A stretch of 64,000 bases of DNA from Bacteroidia bacterium. Its GTDB lineage: Bacteria; Bacteroidota; Bacteroidia; Flavobacteriales; Flavobacteriaceae. Both the position numbers and the translations under genes were made by a program. Below the pieces are notes generated by a model. That model saw nothing but the letters and a program-made list of their open reading frames with translations, had not been told where the DNA came from and did not search any database. Numbering within the stretch: the first letter of the stretch is position 1; every line of letters begins with the position of its first letter. Location of the stretch: positions 1 through 64,000 of the forward strand of contig JAUIFO010000009.1 in the NCBI GenBank assembly GCA_030430385.1, read 5' to 3'. Positions 63,206 to 64,000 of this stretch are shown piece by piece.

Positions 63206-63236
63206 TTTGATGTCTGCATTGAAATCCCTATTTTTG
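63206..63236 (+). promoter_or_regulatory. yceI-like gene promoter
   Basis: TTTG (63206-63209), 19 bp, TATTTTTG (63229-63236), 32 bp before the start. A textbook Bacteroidota promoter. Confidence 0.7.
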
Positions 63237-63268
63237 TATGAAACACAAACCTAAAAAACAACTTTAAA

Positions 63269-63943
63269 ATGACTAAAAAAATTCTTAATACTTTACTTTT
63301 ATGTATAGTGATATTATCACTGACTGCATGTAAAAATGATGCTAAAGAAGCTAATACTAGTGATGCAGAAGCTGCTGCTGTGAGTGAAAGTACATCAGAG
63401 AAGTACACTGTTAATGTAGCTGAATCTTCAGTTAACTGGAAAGGCTTCAAACCAACAGGAACGCACGAAGGACACATCACACTTGAAAATGGTGTTTTTC
63501 AAATTAACGATGGTAAGTTACAAAGTGGAACATTTCTTATCGATATGAATAGTATTACAGTTACTGATTTAGAAGCTGGAGATGGAAAAGAAGATCTTGA
63601 AGCGCATTTAAAAGGAACTGTTGAAGGTAAAGAAGACCACTTTTTTGATGTAAAAAAGTTTCCTACAGCTGCATTTGAGATTACTGGAACTGAGTCTTTA
63701 GCTGCAGGTAAAACAAGATTATCTGGAAATTTATCTATTAAAGGTCAAAAGCACAATATTACATTCCCAGTAACCATCACGAACAGTGGTGATGATATGA
63801 AAATTGTAAGTGATCCTTTTACAATTGACAGAACAAAATGGAATGTTAACTACGGTTCAAAATCTATTTTTGATAATTTAGGAGATCGCTTCATTAATGA
63901 TGATATGGAAATATCAATTCAAATTGTAGCTAAAAAATCTTAG
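63269..63943 (+). CDS. YceI family lipoprotein
   Basis: 224 aa, lipoprotein signal (LSLTAC, ~Cys18) and an acidic Ala/Glu/Ser linker (~20-48). The YceI lipocalin-like barrel follows: YTVNVAESSVNWKGFKPTGTHEGHITLENGVFQINDGKLQSGTFLIDMNSITVTD and the C-terminal FTIDRTKWNVNYGSKSIFDNLGDRFINDDMEISIQIVA. The family binds isoprenoid lipids. Divergent from grpE, with its own promoter and terminator. Confidence 0.95.
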   Translation: MTKKILNTLLLCIVILSLTACKNDAKEANTSDAEAAAVSESTSEKYTVNVAESSVNWKGFKPTGTHEGHITLENGVFQINDGKLQSGTFLIDMNSITVTDLEAGDGKEDLEAHLKGTVEGKEDHFFDVKKFPTAAFEITGTESLAAGKTRLSGNLSIKGQKHNITFPVTITNSGDDMKIVSDPFTIDRTKWNVNYGSKSIFDNLGDRFINDDMEISIQIVAKKS

Positions 63944-63969
63944 ATTGATAGCATCCCAATATGAAAATT

Positions 63970-63996
63970 GCCATCCTCATTGAGGGTGGCTTTTTT
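63970..63996 (+). terminator. intrinsic terminator of the YceI gene
   Basis: GCCATCCTC-ATT-GAGGGTGGC, a 9-bp stem with one T-G wobble, followed by six T. Confidence 0.88.
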
Positions 63997-64000
63997 AATT

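Noticed and set aside
1..64000. Integrase, transposase, prophage, tRNA or rRNA genes
   Set aside because: No protein with tyrosine/serine recombinase or DDE motifs and no tRNA- or rRNA-like sequence was recognised; detection by eye could miss a tRNA.

Overview
The window is chromosomal DNA of a low-GC marine-type Flavobacteriaceae (Bacteroidota), in the Winogradskyella/Psychroserpens/Olleya range. The signs are a large surface protein with a gliding-motility-type (type IX secretion, type B) C-terminal domain, DUF6090 proteins, many short lipoproteins, no Shine-Dalgarno sequences, promoters of the Bacteroidota form TTG-N19..21-TAnnTTTG, and a DnaJ with only two zinc motifs. The genus is inference. 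No rRNA, tRNA, CRISPR array, phage or recombinase gene was seen.

Region 1 (1 to about 17.6 kb) is accessory and is the striking part. Small gene blocks, all on the + strand, are separated by copies of a ~210-bp structured repeat. Four copies at the left are well preserved (1-134, 4366-4580, 5534-5757, 6344-6553); further right the copies are halved or eroded (8943, 9833, 11142, 12636, 13716, 15155, 15906). Each block begins with GTTRRRY-like bases and ends with the exact reverse complement of its own first 9-10 bases, while neighbouring blocks have different ends. The repeats contain hairpins whose stems change on both sides between copies. This is the signature of integron gene cassettes with folded attC sites, but with a very long site and no integrase in view. 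Two copies also carry a promoter. Cargo: a five-gene overlapping operon (methyltransferase, nucleotidyltransferase, two-TM beta-rich protein, two radical SAM enzymes, one of them viperin-like), a TIM-barrel-like lipoprotein, a ParDE toxin-antitoxin pair, an AraC regulator with an S41 peptidase, a second methyltransferase, a second S41 peptidase, alpha/beta hydrolases, a DUF1579-like protein, small membrane and lipoproteins, a YjdM/PhnA protein and a DUF6090 protein.

Region 2 (about 18-35.7 kb) is ordinary flavobacterial chromosome: DUF3124, MarC, SRPBCC, FkbM methyltransferase, RidA, a TIGR02757 protein, an M61 peptidase, a glycosyltransferase, a 1196-aa secreted repeat protein, uvrB with an AHSA1-type gene, TerB-like, DUF1456, an APS/PAPS reductase, sucC and lysA.

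Region 3 (35.8-41.9 kb) is a sensory module: two tandem paralogous TPR histidine kinases and a LytTR response regulator, followed by two exported proteins and an unexplained structured intergenic element. Region 4 (42-55 kb) holds a decayed reductase/epimerase gene, an AmpG-like MFS carrier, an AtoE-like carrier, an SGNH/MBOAT O-acylation pair with DUF418, an APC permease, a cupin, a 38-aa membrane peptide, DUF6090, VOC, M23, DinB, a TfoX-like protein and an M28 peptidase. Region 5 (55-64 kb, mostly minus strand) carries PPK2, a sigma-54 activator lacking a DNA-binding domain, a DUF6268 barrel, MscS, an ABC exporter pair, grpE-dnaJ and a YceI lipoprotein.
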